In this document: positions 55,370-64,000 of the stretch, piece after piece
Layout: each line of letters opens with the position of its first letter
Numbering within the stretch: the stretch's first letter is position 1
Source: Sporocytophaga myxococcoides
GTDB taxonomy: Bacteria; Bacteroidota; Bacteroidia; Cytophagales; Cytophagaceae
Direction of reading: 5' to 3'
Assembly (NCBI RefSeq): GCF_000775915.1
Contig: NZ_BBLT01000010.1
Coordinates: 177,320-241,319, forward strand
DNA length: 64,000 bases
Notes under the pieces: model-generated
Database searches by the model: none
What the model was told of the DNA's origin: nothing
The model's input: the letters and a program-made list of their open reading frames with translations, nothing else
Program-made: the position numbers and the translations under genes

Positions 55370-55395
55370 ATCAGGATTAATAAATTAATCCTGAT
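55370..55395. repeat. Near-perfect 26-bp palindrome
   Basis: Two 12-base arms (55370-55381 and 55384-55395) separated by AA, 55 bp after the LysM gene. There is no T run, so it is less like a terminator than like an operator or an extrudable hairpin. Confidence 0.55.
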
Positions 55396-55526
55396 ATTCC
55401 CTCTTCATCCGTTCTTAGAGAAAATCTAAACGACTAATTATTATCCTGCCTGTTCTCATTTCTTTCAGGAGAAGGGCTAGGGATAAGGATAAGGTTCTTA
55501 TAAGTTTTAATAAAAAAATTTATTAG

Positions 55527-56300
55527 GTGAAATTTGAAGCACTCCGGGATTTTCTCGATGAAAAATACCAACAATACAATCAGCCAGGATTTATAGAAAA
55601 TGATCCGGTTTGTATCCCTCATCTTTTTTCTAAAAAACAAGACATAGAGATTATGGGTCTTTGGGCTTCAGTATTAGCCTGGGGACAAAGAACTACGATT
55701 ATCAGCAAGTGTAGGGAGTTGATCGTATTGATGGATCAGGCTCCATATGATTTTATAAAAAATCATAAGCCGTTGGATCTAAAGGTATTTACGCAGTTTA
55801 AACACAGGACATTTAATGCAACCGATACTCTTTATTTTATAGAATTTTTTAAAACTTTTTATGAGAAGCATGAATCATTGGAGGAAGCTTTTCTGCGTGG
55901 GCACTCAAAAACATCAGTTAATGTAGAAGGAGCTTTGTCGGGTTTTCATGAAATGTTTTTCAGTCTGGAAGATTATCCTGAAAGAACCAAAAAACACATT
56001 TCAACACCTGCCCGGAACAGTGCCTGTAAAAGATTAAATATGTTTTTACGCTGGATGGTAAGAAAAGATAATAAAGGTGTGGATTTTGGGATCTGGAAAA
56101 ATATTAAGCCAAGTCAGTTGGTTTGCCCTTGTGACGTCCATGTAGACAGAGTGGGACGAAAATTAGGATTAATTGATCGAAAGCAAACAGATTGGCAGAC
56201 AGCAGTGGAATTAACTGAAAATCTGAAAAAGTTTGACCCTAAAGATCCTGTTAAATATGATTTTGCTCTTTTCGGTATGGGAGTAGAGGAAAAGTTTTAA
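55527..56300 (+). CDS. TIGR02757 family conserved protein
   Basis: 257 residues from GTG 55527, no signal peptide or membrane helix. The opening LRDFLDEKYQQYNQPGFIENDP, then ASVLAWGQRTTIISK, FLRWMVRKDNKGVDFGIW and ending YDFALFGMGVE fit the uncharacterised TIGR02757 family common in Bacteroidota. Its function is not known. It is transcribed alone. Confidence 0.82.
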   Translation: MKFEALRDFLDEKYQQYNQPGFIENDPVCIPHLFSKKQDIEIMGLWASVLAWGQRTTIISKCRELIVLMDQAPYDFIKNHKPLDLKVFTQFKHRTFNATDTLYFIEFFKTFYEKHESLEEAFLRGHSKTSVNVEGALSGFHEMFFSLEDYPERTKKHISTPARNSACKRLNMFLRWMVRKDNKGVDFGIWKNIKPSQLVCPCDVHVDRVGRKLGLIDRKQTDWQTAVELTENLKKFDPKDPVKYDFALFGMGVEEKF

Positions 56301-56510
56301 AGGAATATTTTTTTTGATTTAGTTAAGGGGAAATAATCTAGAGGAGTTTATTGCAGAACTTTAAAAAGCCTCAATATTAAAACCTGATAAACTTTATTTT
56401 TCAGGAGTAAATTTTTATCATATTATTTTTAGGATTAACCTTTAAATTCTTACCAACAATTCAAGAGGCAGACCTGTTATATTTTCAAAGGAAAGTACAA
56501 TAATCCTCTT

Positions 56511-56819
56511 ATGAAATCAGAAAAAGAAAAAATATTATCGTCTCCGCTAATTGGAGGCGACAAAGTTAAAAACCCTGAAGGAGAAGATCTTGGAGAGATC
56601 AAAGAATGGGTAATGGATACTGGAAAAGGAAAAGTTGAATATGGAATCCTGTCGTTCGGTGGATTTATGGGAATTGGTAACAAGAATTTTGCTATCCCGT
56701 ACGAAGCTTTAGTTAAGGGGAATGACAATAATCACTTTGTTTTGAACGTAGATAAGGAGACTCTGGTTAATGCGTATAGTCAGATAGAGCACCAGGGAAA
56801 GTCTTACTACATATACTAA
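56511..56819 (+). CDS. PRC-barrel domain protein
   Basis: 102 residues forming a single PRC-barrel (residues about 12-85): the strand GDKVKNPEGEDLGEIKEWVM, then GKVEYGILSFGGFMGIGNK and FAIPYEAL are typical. PRC-barrel proteins serve in RNA metabolism, photosynthesis or as small stress proteins. Neighbours give no clue. The gene is single and followed by a short gap. Confidence 0.88.
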   Translation: MKSEKEKILSSPLIGGDKVKNPEGEDLGEIKEWVMDTGKGKVEYGILSFGGFMGIGNKNFAIPYEALVKGNDNNHFVLNVDKETLVNAYSQIEHQGKSYYIY

Positions 56820-56926
56820 AATAAAAGGCAAATATTTTCTCTGATTTTGTCCTTTTAAAGTGTTTAGAAGTTTTCCCAAGAAAAAATATAGTAAATTAGT
56901 GTAATAATTGCTTGAGCTTCGGCACG

Positions 56927-57550
56927 ATGAGTATTTTTGAATCAAAAGGAAAAAATCTACCACAAGGGGATAGAACTTACAAGAAGTTTTTGGAAACAGC
57001 CAAATATTGGCTGAAAGAACTTGACTTCTATGGGTCTAATCAGTTTAAAAAAGTAACAGCAAATTCAGCATGGACTATTGGTCAGGTATATGATCACCTG
57101 ATCAATGGTACCAGAGCTTACCATATGCGGGAAATAAGAAAATGCCTTGAAAAAACAGGGGGTAGTGAAGAAGGGAAGAAGTTATTCAAAGGGCATATTG
57201 TATTTTTTTTGGGAAAATTCCCTTCAATAAAAATAGCAGGGATTGACCCAAACGGATATGTTCCCGCCCAGCCGGAAAGTCCTGATAAAATGAAAGATGA
57301 ATTTTTTAAGTTTTTCAAGGAAATGCAAAAAATAGCCAAAGACCTTGATGCGGCCCCATCTACATATAAGACTATGCATCCTTCACTCGGAATGCTTACA
57401 GGGTATGAATGGTTTCAGATTATTGAAATGCATTTTCGTCATCATTTAAGACAAAAAAGCGAAATTGATAAATCTATCAGAAGCTTTTATAAGGAAGAAG
57501 ATTCTTCAGAGTTGCTTCCTGAAGCGGAAATAGATGACTATAGTTCGTAA
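56927..57550 (+). CDS. DinB-like superfamily protein
   Basis: 207 residues from ATG 56927; an upstream in-frame TTG at 56912 would add only five. The four-helix pattern of DinB/YfiT-type metal-binding proteins is visible: helix 1 around TYKKFLETAKYWLKEL, ITANS-like turn TANSAWTIGQVYDHLI with one histidine, and EMHFRHHLRQK with further histidines that would complete the metal site. The enzyme role (for example a thiol transferase) is not known. The next gene follows 21 bp later. Confidence 0.75.
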   Translation: MSIFESKGKNLPQGDRTYKKFLETAKYWLKELDFYGSNQFKKVTANSAWTIGQVYDHLINGTRAYHMREIRKCLEKTGGSEEGKKLFKGHIVFFLGKFPSIKIAGIDPNGYVPAQPESPDKMKDEFFKFFKEMQKIAKDLDAAPSTYKTMHPSLGMLTGYEWFQIIEMHFRHHLRQKSEIDKSIRSFYKEEDSSELLPEAEIDDYSS

Positions 57551-57571
57551 GCAAACAGAAATATAAAACCT

Positions 57572-58381
57572 TTGGTCCGGGAACAAATCCTCGTATTTGA
57601 CGGCTATTGCCGGGTATGCATTAATCTTATTAAATTGATTAACATTACAGGACTGTTTCCTGCAGACAAATGTATTTCATATTACCAACTTTCTCCTGAT
57701 TTAAAATCACTGATTGATGAAGATCGTTTCAAGAATGAAATGGCATTTCTGGATCCTTCTGATGGAGTATTGTATGGTCCTATTGGTATCAAGAAAGCTA
57801 TTGGCAGCAACACGGGTTTTTTTAATGCAGTCATCAATATTCCTTTTATTTTCAGTGTTTTTATCTTTATTTATAAGATAATTGCCTATAACCGATATGT
57901 AATATTATTGCCTGAACAGGCGGCACTGGAATGTGATTGTGGTCCTGATAAAGATAGAAAATACAGAAATTATTATTTTTTTATTCTTGCTGTTTTAAAT
58001 CTGGGGGTCCTTGCTGCTGCCTTAAAAATTGCAGGATTAGAAGGCGAATGGTTCTGGTTAAATCTTTTGGTATTTCCACTACTTTACATCATGACATTGG
58101 GGAGTTATAAAATTTTGTATCCCAATACTTATCACTTTGATTTAAGGCAGCACAGTATTACTTCTTTATTTTATGCTTTTACAACAGGAATGTTAATACA
58201 ATGGCCAATTAGTTTATTGATAAAGCAATATGACCTGATTCCTTTGTTCCTCAGTGTTTCTGGTATTGTATTTTTTACTTTATATAGGAGTAGAATTAAT
58301 TTTTTACAGCTTAAGCTGACTTTTGTGTATGTAGCTTTGTTTTTTATGTTCCTTATTCCATTTTTCCTTTTATTGTTTTAA
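57572..58381 (+). CDS. DCC-family thiol-disulfide oxidoreductase-like membrane protein
   Basis: 269 residues from TTG 57572. The N-terminal domain (about 1-125) carries FDGYCRVC (Asp10, Cys13, Cys16), the DCC motif of the DUF393 family, a thioredoxin-like redox fold. The C-terminal part (about 130-269) has four or more hydrophobic helices. DCC proteins are thought to act in disulfide exchange. The 21-bp gap to the DinB-like gene suggests co-transcription. The membrane part is unusual for the short DCC proteins. Confidence 0.78.
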   Translation: MVREQILVFDGYCRVCINLIKLINITGLFPADKCISYYQLSPDLKSLIDEDRFKNEMAFLDPSDGVLYGPIGIKKAIGSNTGFFNAVINIPFIFSVFIFIYKIIAYNRYVILLPEQAALECDCGPDKDRKYRNYYFFILAVLNLGVLAAALKIAGLEGEWFWLNLLVFPLLYIMTLGSYKILYPNTYHFDLRQHSITSLFYAFTTGMLIQWPISLLIKQYDLIPLFLSVSGIVFFTLYRSRINFLQLKLTFVYVALFFMFLIPFFLLLF

Positions 58382-58431
58382 AAGTTCTTGATTGAATATT
58401 CAGATAAGTTAAAATTTTTTGATGTAGGCAT

Positions 58432-58461
58432 AAAAAAATAAGCCCCTGTAGAGGAGCTTAT
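58432..58461 (-). terminator. Rho-independent terminator of gap
   Basis: A 10-bp stem with one mismatch (58438-58447 with 58452-58461), GTAG loop and, on the minus strand, a following T run. It lies 29 bp beyond the gap stop. Confidence 0.8.
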
Positions 58462-58489
58462 TTTATCATCACTAATATTAATTGTTAGT

Positions 58490-59503
<1,014 letters not shown>

Positions 59504-59532
59504 TTAGATAATTAGGGTTTAAAAACAAGGAA

Positions 59533-59563
59533 CAATAATACAATAAGTTGAAACTAAAAGCAA
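59533..59563 (-). promoter_or_regulatory. Candidate gap promoter
   Basis: Read on the minus strand: TTG at 59563-59561, 20 bp spacer, TATTATTG at 59540-59533 (one mismatch to TAnnTTTG). It lies 35 bp before the gap start. Confidence 0.45.
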
Positions 59564-59737
59564 GATTGAATGCGGCTTATGTAATCCAGAATTAAAAAAT
59601 GTTTACTGAGAAATTTTTCTAATAATTTTAAAGTTTTTTGAGAATAAAATATTAAATGTTAAAGCCTTGAAAATAATTGTTTTCCTGTTTTGACTAATCC
59701 AAGCTAATAAAAAAAAGAAACTTTTTTTTGTTGATGT

Positions 59738-59768
59738 TTTGCAAATTAAAAATGTCCCGTTATCTTTG
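59738..59768 (+). promoter_or_regulatory. Bacteroidota housekeeping promoter for tRNA-Glu
   Basis: TTTG at 59738-59741, a 19-bp spacer and TATCTTTG at 59761-59768 match the consensus exactly. It precedes the first tRNA-Glu gene by 63 bp. Confidence 0.75.
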
Positions 59769-59831
59769 CGCCACGTTTAACGAAAACGTCTCCCTAAAAG
59801 AGAAAAAAATAATTAGCAACCAAAGATATTT

Positions 59832-59903
59832 GGCCCGTTCGTCTAGGGGTTAGGACGCCAGGTTTTCATCCTGGAAACAGGGGTTCGATTCCCCTACGGG
59901 CTA
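59832..59903 (+). tRNA. tRNA-Glu (UUC), first copy
   Basis: 72 nucleotides without encoded CCA. The 7-bp acceptor stem begins GGCCCGT and closes with ACGGGCT, giving a G1-U72 end pair. The anticodon stem CCAGG/CCTGG encloses TTTTCAT with anticodon TTC. The T arm is AGGGG TTCGATT CCCCT. Discriminator base A73. It has a consensus promoter upstream and its own terminator. Confidence 0.97.
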
Positions 59904-59911
59904 CATAAATT

Positions 59912-59946
59912 AAACCACTGTAACTAAAATTATGGTGGTTTTTGCT
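59912..59946 (+). terminator. Terminator after tRNA-Glu copy 1
   Basis: Arms of 12 bases (59912-59923 with 59931-59942, two G-U pairs), then a T-rich tail. The left arm AAACCACTGTAA is identical to that of the terminator after copy 2. Confidence 0.85.
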
Positions 59947-60027
59947 TTTAACAATTTCGTCTTTATTTCAAGTTGGTCTCAGGACTTGTGTAAAGGGAAA
60001 GATTTTAATAATAACCAAATCGTATTT

Positions 60028-60099
60028 GGCCCGTTCGTCTAGGGGTTAGGACGCCAGGTTTTCATCCTGGAAACAGGGGTTCGATTCCCCTACGGGCTA
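60028..60099 (+). tRNA. tRNA-Glu (UUC), second identical copy
   Basis: Identical over all 72 nucleotides to the copy at 59832, including five flanking bases (ATTTG before G2 at the 5' side). I see no exact promoter in the 81 bp between the first terminator and this gene, so it may depend on read-through or a weak promoter. Confidence 0.97.
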
Positions 60100-60112
60100 C
60101 AAATGAAAAATG

Positions 60113-60148
60113 AAACCACTGTAATAGATAATGTTACAGTGGTTTTTT
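60113..60148 (+). terminator. Terminator after tRNA-Glu copy 2
   Basis: A perfect 12-bp stem (60113-60124 with 60134-60145), 9-base loop and T run. The left arm is identical to that after copy 1, so the tRNA and terminator were duplicated as one unit. Confidence 0.9.
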
Positions 60149-60161
60149 GTTTTTATATGGC

Positions 60162-60575
60162 TTATTCATATAGATTCTTGGAAAAATAATTCCGAGAATA
60201 CATACAGATGTTTTTATGTGCTAGTGTTAAATCATATGATCGTACCTGGAATTTGTCTTCCACAGACAGACCAATAGCCATAAACTTGCACGAGAGGTAT
60301 GATACCTTTTCCACTGTATTGTTCAAAAGCGTCAATTTATAATGGTTTTCCTTTCCATTTAATAAAACTTTTATGGAAGCAGAATCTTCATCAATCCTGG
60401 GTTTTTGGAGCTGTAATATATGATTTCCTTATCAGAATAATAAGCTTGAAAACATTCTATGATATACTTCAGTGGATGCTCGGTTATTTTCTTACCTGAT
60501 AATGCTGTAAATACTGAAGGATAGAAAAAGTGTGTGTATTCCGTATTGCCTTTTAAAATATGGTTTATAAATCTT
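60162..60575 (-). pseudogene. Decayed coding traces
   Basis: On the minus strand two open stretches in different frames meet near 60371-60432. The first (about 60575 to 60371) ends in a stop. The second (about 60432 to 60162) reads protein-like text such as SIKVLLNGKENHYKLTLLNN and ends at TAA 60164-60162. Neither has a convincing start. They look like one broken gene. I do not recognise the product. It lies just downstream of the frameshifted secreted-protein remnant and may belong to it. Confidence 0.35.
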
Positions 60576-60618
60576 CAGAGCAGTTTGTGATATTATAAAC
60601 ATCATTTGATAAAAGTCT

Positions 60619-61449
60619 TCATAGGTAAAGAGATAACCAGGCAGGCAGTTGAAACATATTTCCTAAGAAAGATGAATAGCCAATACTTGTGCCTCCTCCA
60701 AAAGTATTTTCAGGAATGGTAAATGTCCAGGTTGCTCCACTTCTGATTGTATAATCCAACAATGGCTTTGAAAGATAAACACGATCAAAGGTATTATATG
60801 GTTCGCAATTTTCTTTTGGAGATTCATCATTGCCAGGGTTCATTCCAAAGAAGCTGCTTCTTTGATAATAAAGCATAAATCTGTCAATTCTGAACATACT
60901 TGCTCTGCCTGAGAATTGAACTGTATATATGCCAGGTTCTGGGAAATCAACATATATGTCATGAAATGTTTCACCCCATGATGTTCCTAAATGTTGAGTT
61001 TTAACAAATCCATACCATTCGTTTCTGGCTCCTATAACCGCTTTAAACCAATTGCTTCCCATGCTACCTGTGCTGTCATTACCGATTTTCGTTATAACAC
61101 CTCCATGAGGAAATCTTACCCATACATCTGTCATGATAGATTTCTCTGAAAGCTCTCATTTTAAAACTATGACAACCAGTTTCTTTGACTCTGAATGTGT
61201 ATGTTAGCTGACTCCTTCCCGTCACTCCTGTTGCATCTCCACCAATGTATTGGATAAATCCAGATCCTGTATATCCTGGTACATCATTTTGAACTACCCA
61301 AAATCCTCCGTTTAAGTTAGTAGATTCCATCTCTATAGTTATAATGCTGTCTTTTTGAATAAATGTGCAGCTGTCAGTAATCTGTGCTGATGCAAGGTTT
61401 AGACCAATCAGATAAAATTTATGGCTTTTAGGAGTAGATTATTATTCAT
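60619..61449 (-). pseudogene. Frameshifted secreted, carbohydrate-binding-like protein
   Basis: Three frames together give one plausible secreted protein. From ATG 61449 a signal-like MNNNLLLKAINFI runs into a stop, and the next frame continues LIGLNLASAQITDSC (signal end), then GGFWVVQNDVPGY and GDATGVTGRSQLTYTFRV. A second shift near 61135-61145, in an A-rich stretch, moves into SIMTDVWVRFPHGG through to the stop at 60619. The strand pattern (FWVVQND, YIGGD, MRAF, DVWVRF, VQFSGRASMFRIDRF) resembles CBM6/CBM35-type galactose-binding domains. No T9SS sorting signal is present at the end. Confidence 0.6.
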
Positions 61450-62439
61450 AATTAAAATTTAAGGTTTTAATTAAAAAATCAATTCGCAGTTTATATATAA
61501 TGGTATAGATATCAGGATTGTTTTCTGGAATGTCTTTAGATGCTGATAACTAACTGGATATTCAAATGAAATATATACTTGAGTGGATATACAAGGTGAA
61601 AAGCAATAAAAATAATTAGGTAATTCTATCTATCTGGAAAATTTTAAATAGTAGGATTATAGTGCCTGCTGGTTCTCTTCATTGTGAAAGATATAATGTA
61701 AAGTAGTAGTTTTTTATGAGCATAATTGAATGATTTAAGGACCATTGATTATATTATTCAAACTATATTAAGTATTTGATAAAAGCATATGAAACCTACT
61801 ATAACCTCATATCTCAATCGGATGAATGTTGAAATTTAAAAGATTAGACATTTGTCATTTGATAAAATTAAATATTACAAATGGCAACTATAAAAAACAT
61901 GTTTCGTTAACATGGCGAAATAGGTGTCAGGGAAAATAGGTAAACTTTTACAGGTGTTGATAGCAAAAGAAGATGGATTTATTTCAGATGTAATAAATGA
62001 ATAACAATTGTAAATTTTGCCTTAAAAGGTAGATGTATATTTGAATTACGTAAAGTGTTATTATAGGGGGCTAATTTAAATAACACTTTTTATCTAAGGT
62101 TTCTTTCTACAAACCTTTTCTTTAATTAAAATCTAATAATTCTATATAACAAGAGAATTAGCTGCTGATTCAATTGTATACTAATCGAATTCTCAATTGA
62201 GCTTTGTTTACAAATGCTCAATACTAGTGTATATAAAATCCAATTCTATTCTTCCATAGCTTAGCTCGTAGTCTTTAGGATTGGTTTACTCACTGTTAAG
62301 TCAGCCGATAGGCATATCGTATGCTTAGTAACATTATAATCATTACAGATCACGTCTTTTGGGTGGAATTATTATATATAAAGTATAGCTTATTATTTCT
62401 ACAAATAGTTTGAGTTTTTATCTTCGCTTACATTCTTAA
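61450..62439. other. Long gene-free AT-rich region
   Basis: 990 bp with no coding frame of note on either strand. A TATATTTG element at 62036-62043 with TTTG 16 bp upstream could be a distant promoter for the surface protein gene at 62440, implying a leader of about 390 bases. A 5-bp hairpin at 62312-62324 is the only structure seen. No tRNA, CRISPR or insertion sequence. Confidence 0.5.
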
Positions 62440-64000
62440 ATGAAATATTTTCTACTCACCACTTTAGTCACAATAGTTTTATTTGTTAATATAAGTATAG
62501 GATACGGTCAATGTAGCAGCTGTTCAGTAACAGTCAATGTAAGCGGAACTTCTTCTACTGGAATAACTGCTACAGCCAGCAATCAAACTTTATGTATAAC
62601 TGGATCCGGAACCTATAATGGAATTATTAATTTAAATTACCAAAATAACGTAACAGTATGTGTTGGTAATAATATAACAGTAAGTTCTTCAGCCTCTGTT
62701 TCGAATACTCCATTAACTGCCAGATTTAATAACTACGGGACATGGAATAATTCTATGAACTTTGGTTCTGGCTTGTATCAGAGCGGGGTAATTTATAATA
62801 ACTATGGAACAGTCAATACTGATCAGATTCAGTTAAATTCCAATACTATAAATAATTATGGTTCCTTTAATGTAAGTGGCAGTGTAATAGTTAACAGTGG
62901 TTCCAATATAAATACTTTCGCAGGATCAACGATGTATTTGGGAGGAAATCTGGATGTAAATAGCGGTGGAATTGTCACGCTTGCCGGAGTTATGGGCGTT
63001 AATGGATCTGTTACTAATAATAATATTATAAGAGGGGGAGGCGGACCATGCGGAGGATTGGATGTTACCGGAACTTTTACCAATAATGGATCAGGCAGAA
63101 TCCAGAATAATGGTGGACTGACAATTAACAAAGTTCCATCTCCCAATTCTGGAACTGTAGAACCAACAGTTGGTGTAAGTAATATTAACCCTAATATTAC
63201 CACTCAACCTTCTAATGTTTCTTCATGTCCTGGAGGAAATGCAAGTTTTTCTGTAACAACTACTCCTGCCGCAAATACTTATCAGTGGCAGGTTCAGACA
63301 GGAGGAACGGGACCGTTTACCAGCCTTTCAGGACAAACTGGGAGTACATTAAACTTATCGGGTGTAACAGCTGGAATGAGTGGTAATGTGTATAGAGTGT
63401 TGGTGTACTCTTGCCCTAATTTTGTAATTTCCAATACTGCAACATTAACAGTAAATCCGAACGTAAGTGGGACTATTGCTTCTATAAATGTGAATTGTAA
63501 CGGAGCCTTAACAGGTAGTATTACAATTAGCCCATCGGGAGGAAGCGGAAGTTATCAATATTCGGTAAATGGAGGATCGACATGGCAATCGTCAGCTACT
63601 TTTTCCGGACTGGGAGCTGGCACTTATAATGTCCGGATTAGAGATGCTGCAAATACATCTTGTGCTGCGACCTTGAATGCAGCATATACTATTACGCAAC
63701 CGGCATTATTAACGGCAACTGTAAGTAAAACTAATGTACTTTGTAATGGAGCTTCAACGGGATCGATAACTATTACATCCCCGGCAGGAGGCGTTTCTCC
63801 ATATCAGTATTCTATTAATGGAGGATCTTACCAGTCAAGCGGTTCATTCACAGGTCTTGCATCAGGTAGTTATACATTAAATATAAGAGATGCAAATAAT
63901 TGTGTTGTAGCACTTCCAGGTCAGACGATAACTCAACCAGCACTTTTATCTGCAACAGTTAGTAAGACAGATGTACTTTGTAATGGAGCTTCAACAGGAT
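62440..64000 (+). CDS. Large SprB-repeat surface protein, 5' part (cut by window edge)
   Basis: 520 residues are visible and the frame is still open at 64000. A signal peptide (YFLLTTLVTIVLFVNISIGYGQ, split here for length as MKYFLLTTLV and onward) ends near residue 25. Residues about 30-250 are Asn/Gly/Ser-rich beta-helix-like repeats (NNYG, VNSG, NNGSG). Residues about 253-340 are Ig/PKD-like. From about 343, SprB-type repeats with the CNGA(S/L)TGSI motif occur every 79-82 residues. This family includes the gliding adhesin SprB. It is probably exported by the type IX system, but the C-terminal sorting signal lies outside the window. Confidence 0.88.
   Translation, partial: MKYFLLTTLVTIVLFVNISIGYGQCSSCSVTVNVSGTSSTGITATASNQTLCITGSGTYNGIINLNYQNNVTVCVGNNITVSSSASVSNTPLTARFNNYGTWNNSMNFGSGLYQSGVIYNNYGTVNTDQIQLNSNTINNYGSFNVSGSVIVNSGSNINTFAGSTMYLGGNLDVNSGGIVTLAGVMGVNGSVTNNNIIRGGGGPCGGLDVTGTFTNNGSGRIQNNGGLTINKVPSPNSGTVEPTVGVSNINPNITTQPSNVSSCPGGNASFSVTTTPAANTYQWQVQTGGTGPFTSLSGQTGSTLNLSGVTAGMSGNVYRVLVYSCPNFVISNTATLTVNPNVSGTIASINVNCNGALTGSITISPSGGSGSYQYSVNGGSTWQSSATFSGLGAGTYNVRIRDAANTSCAATLNAAYTITQPALLTATVSKTNVLCNGASTGSITITSPAGGVSPYQYSINGGSYQSSGSFTGLASGSYTLNIRDANNCVVALPGQTITQPALLSATVSKTDVLCNGASTG
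63466..64000 (+). repeat. SprB repeat array
   Basis: Three repeat starts (CNGA cysteine codons at 63496, 63742 and 63979) are spaced 246 and 237 bp apart, and the third runs into the window edge. The second and third share long identical nucleotide stretches around TTTGTAATGGAGCTTCAAC, so the array has been recently copied or homogenised. Confidence 0.85.

Noticed and set aside
59832..60099. The identical tRNA copies as attachment-site repeats of an integrated element
   Set aside because: Only 124 bp separate them, with no integrase or element genes; a simple tandem duplication explains the pattern.
60299..60499. A 66-codon plus-strand open frame near the tRNA genes
   Set aside because: It mirrors protein-like text on the opposite strand and has no ribosome site or promoter, so it is a shadow.
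60619..61134. Reading the 171-codon minus-strand frame as an independent gene
   Set aside because: It starts in the middle of a domain that continues upstream in another frame with a signal peptide, so it is part of a frameshifted gene.
62856..63203. A 115-codon minus-strand frame within the adhesin gene
   Set aside because: The plus strand has a continuous signal-peptide-led frame with clear repeats; the reverse frame is a by-product of Asn/Gly-rich codons.
63466..64000. The tandem repeat as a CRISPR array
   Set aside because: Period of 237-246 bp, in-frame coding repeats and no short repeat-spacer pattern.

Overview
The window is AT-rich DNA from a Bacteroidota bacterium, most likely a gliding, polysaccharide-degrading member of the Cytophagales (Cytophaga or Sporocytophaga-like). 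The signs are a type IX secretion C-terminal sorting domain on a metalloprotease, a SprB-type repeat adhesin, promoters of the TTTG/TAnnTTTG type, few strong Shine-Dalgarno sites, many outer-membrane barrels and lipoproteins, and a flexirubin/aryl-polyene pigment cluster. The genus is inferred, not proven.

Left part (1-22,100). A gene end is followed by a HAD-like protein that has lost its nucleophile, a glycosyltransferase, an SGNH hydrolase, a glnK-amt nitrogen pair and a POTRA-plus-barrel outer-membrane protein. Then comes a same-strand surface-polysaccharide locus (7,376-16,816): two large predicted barrels, two lipoproteins (one with three tandem CBM11-like domains) and a secreted GH3 beta-glucosidase. 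An aldehyde dehydrogenase, a YdcF-type protein and a secreted M4 metalloprotease complete this part.

Centre (22,373-47,173). One long plus-strand array encodes pigment synthesis. An ammonia-lyase supplies the aryl starter. FabG, two ACPs, several ketosynthases, a KS/CLF-like pair and two hotdog proteins build the polyene. DarA and DarB make the dialkylresorcinol. A BtrH-like cysteine-triad protein is my candidate for the ester-forming step. An ABC-2 exporter, LolA-like and lipoprotein factors, a GT2-DUF2062 protein, a huge RND-acyltransferase-methyltransferase fusion and a CrtI-like oxidoreductase probably handle tailoring and placement in the outer membrane. The two hotdog proteins each lack one of the two FabZ catalytic residues, in complementary fashion, which predicts a single composite active site in a heterodimer. 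Two KS-fold proteins have no catalytic cysteine. No aryl-ACP ligase is visible.

Right part (47,100-64,000). Housekeeping genes (dicarboxylate symporter, lipid kinase, SUI1 factor, universal stress protein, kdsB, LysM protein, TIGR02757, PRC-barrel, DinB-like, DCC thiol oxidoreductase, gap) are followed by two identical tRNA-Glu genes, each with its own near-identical terminator. Next are a frameshifted secreted-protein pseudogene with further decayed coding traces, about 1 kb of gene-free DNA, and the start of a large SprB-repeat surface protein that runs off the window.
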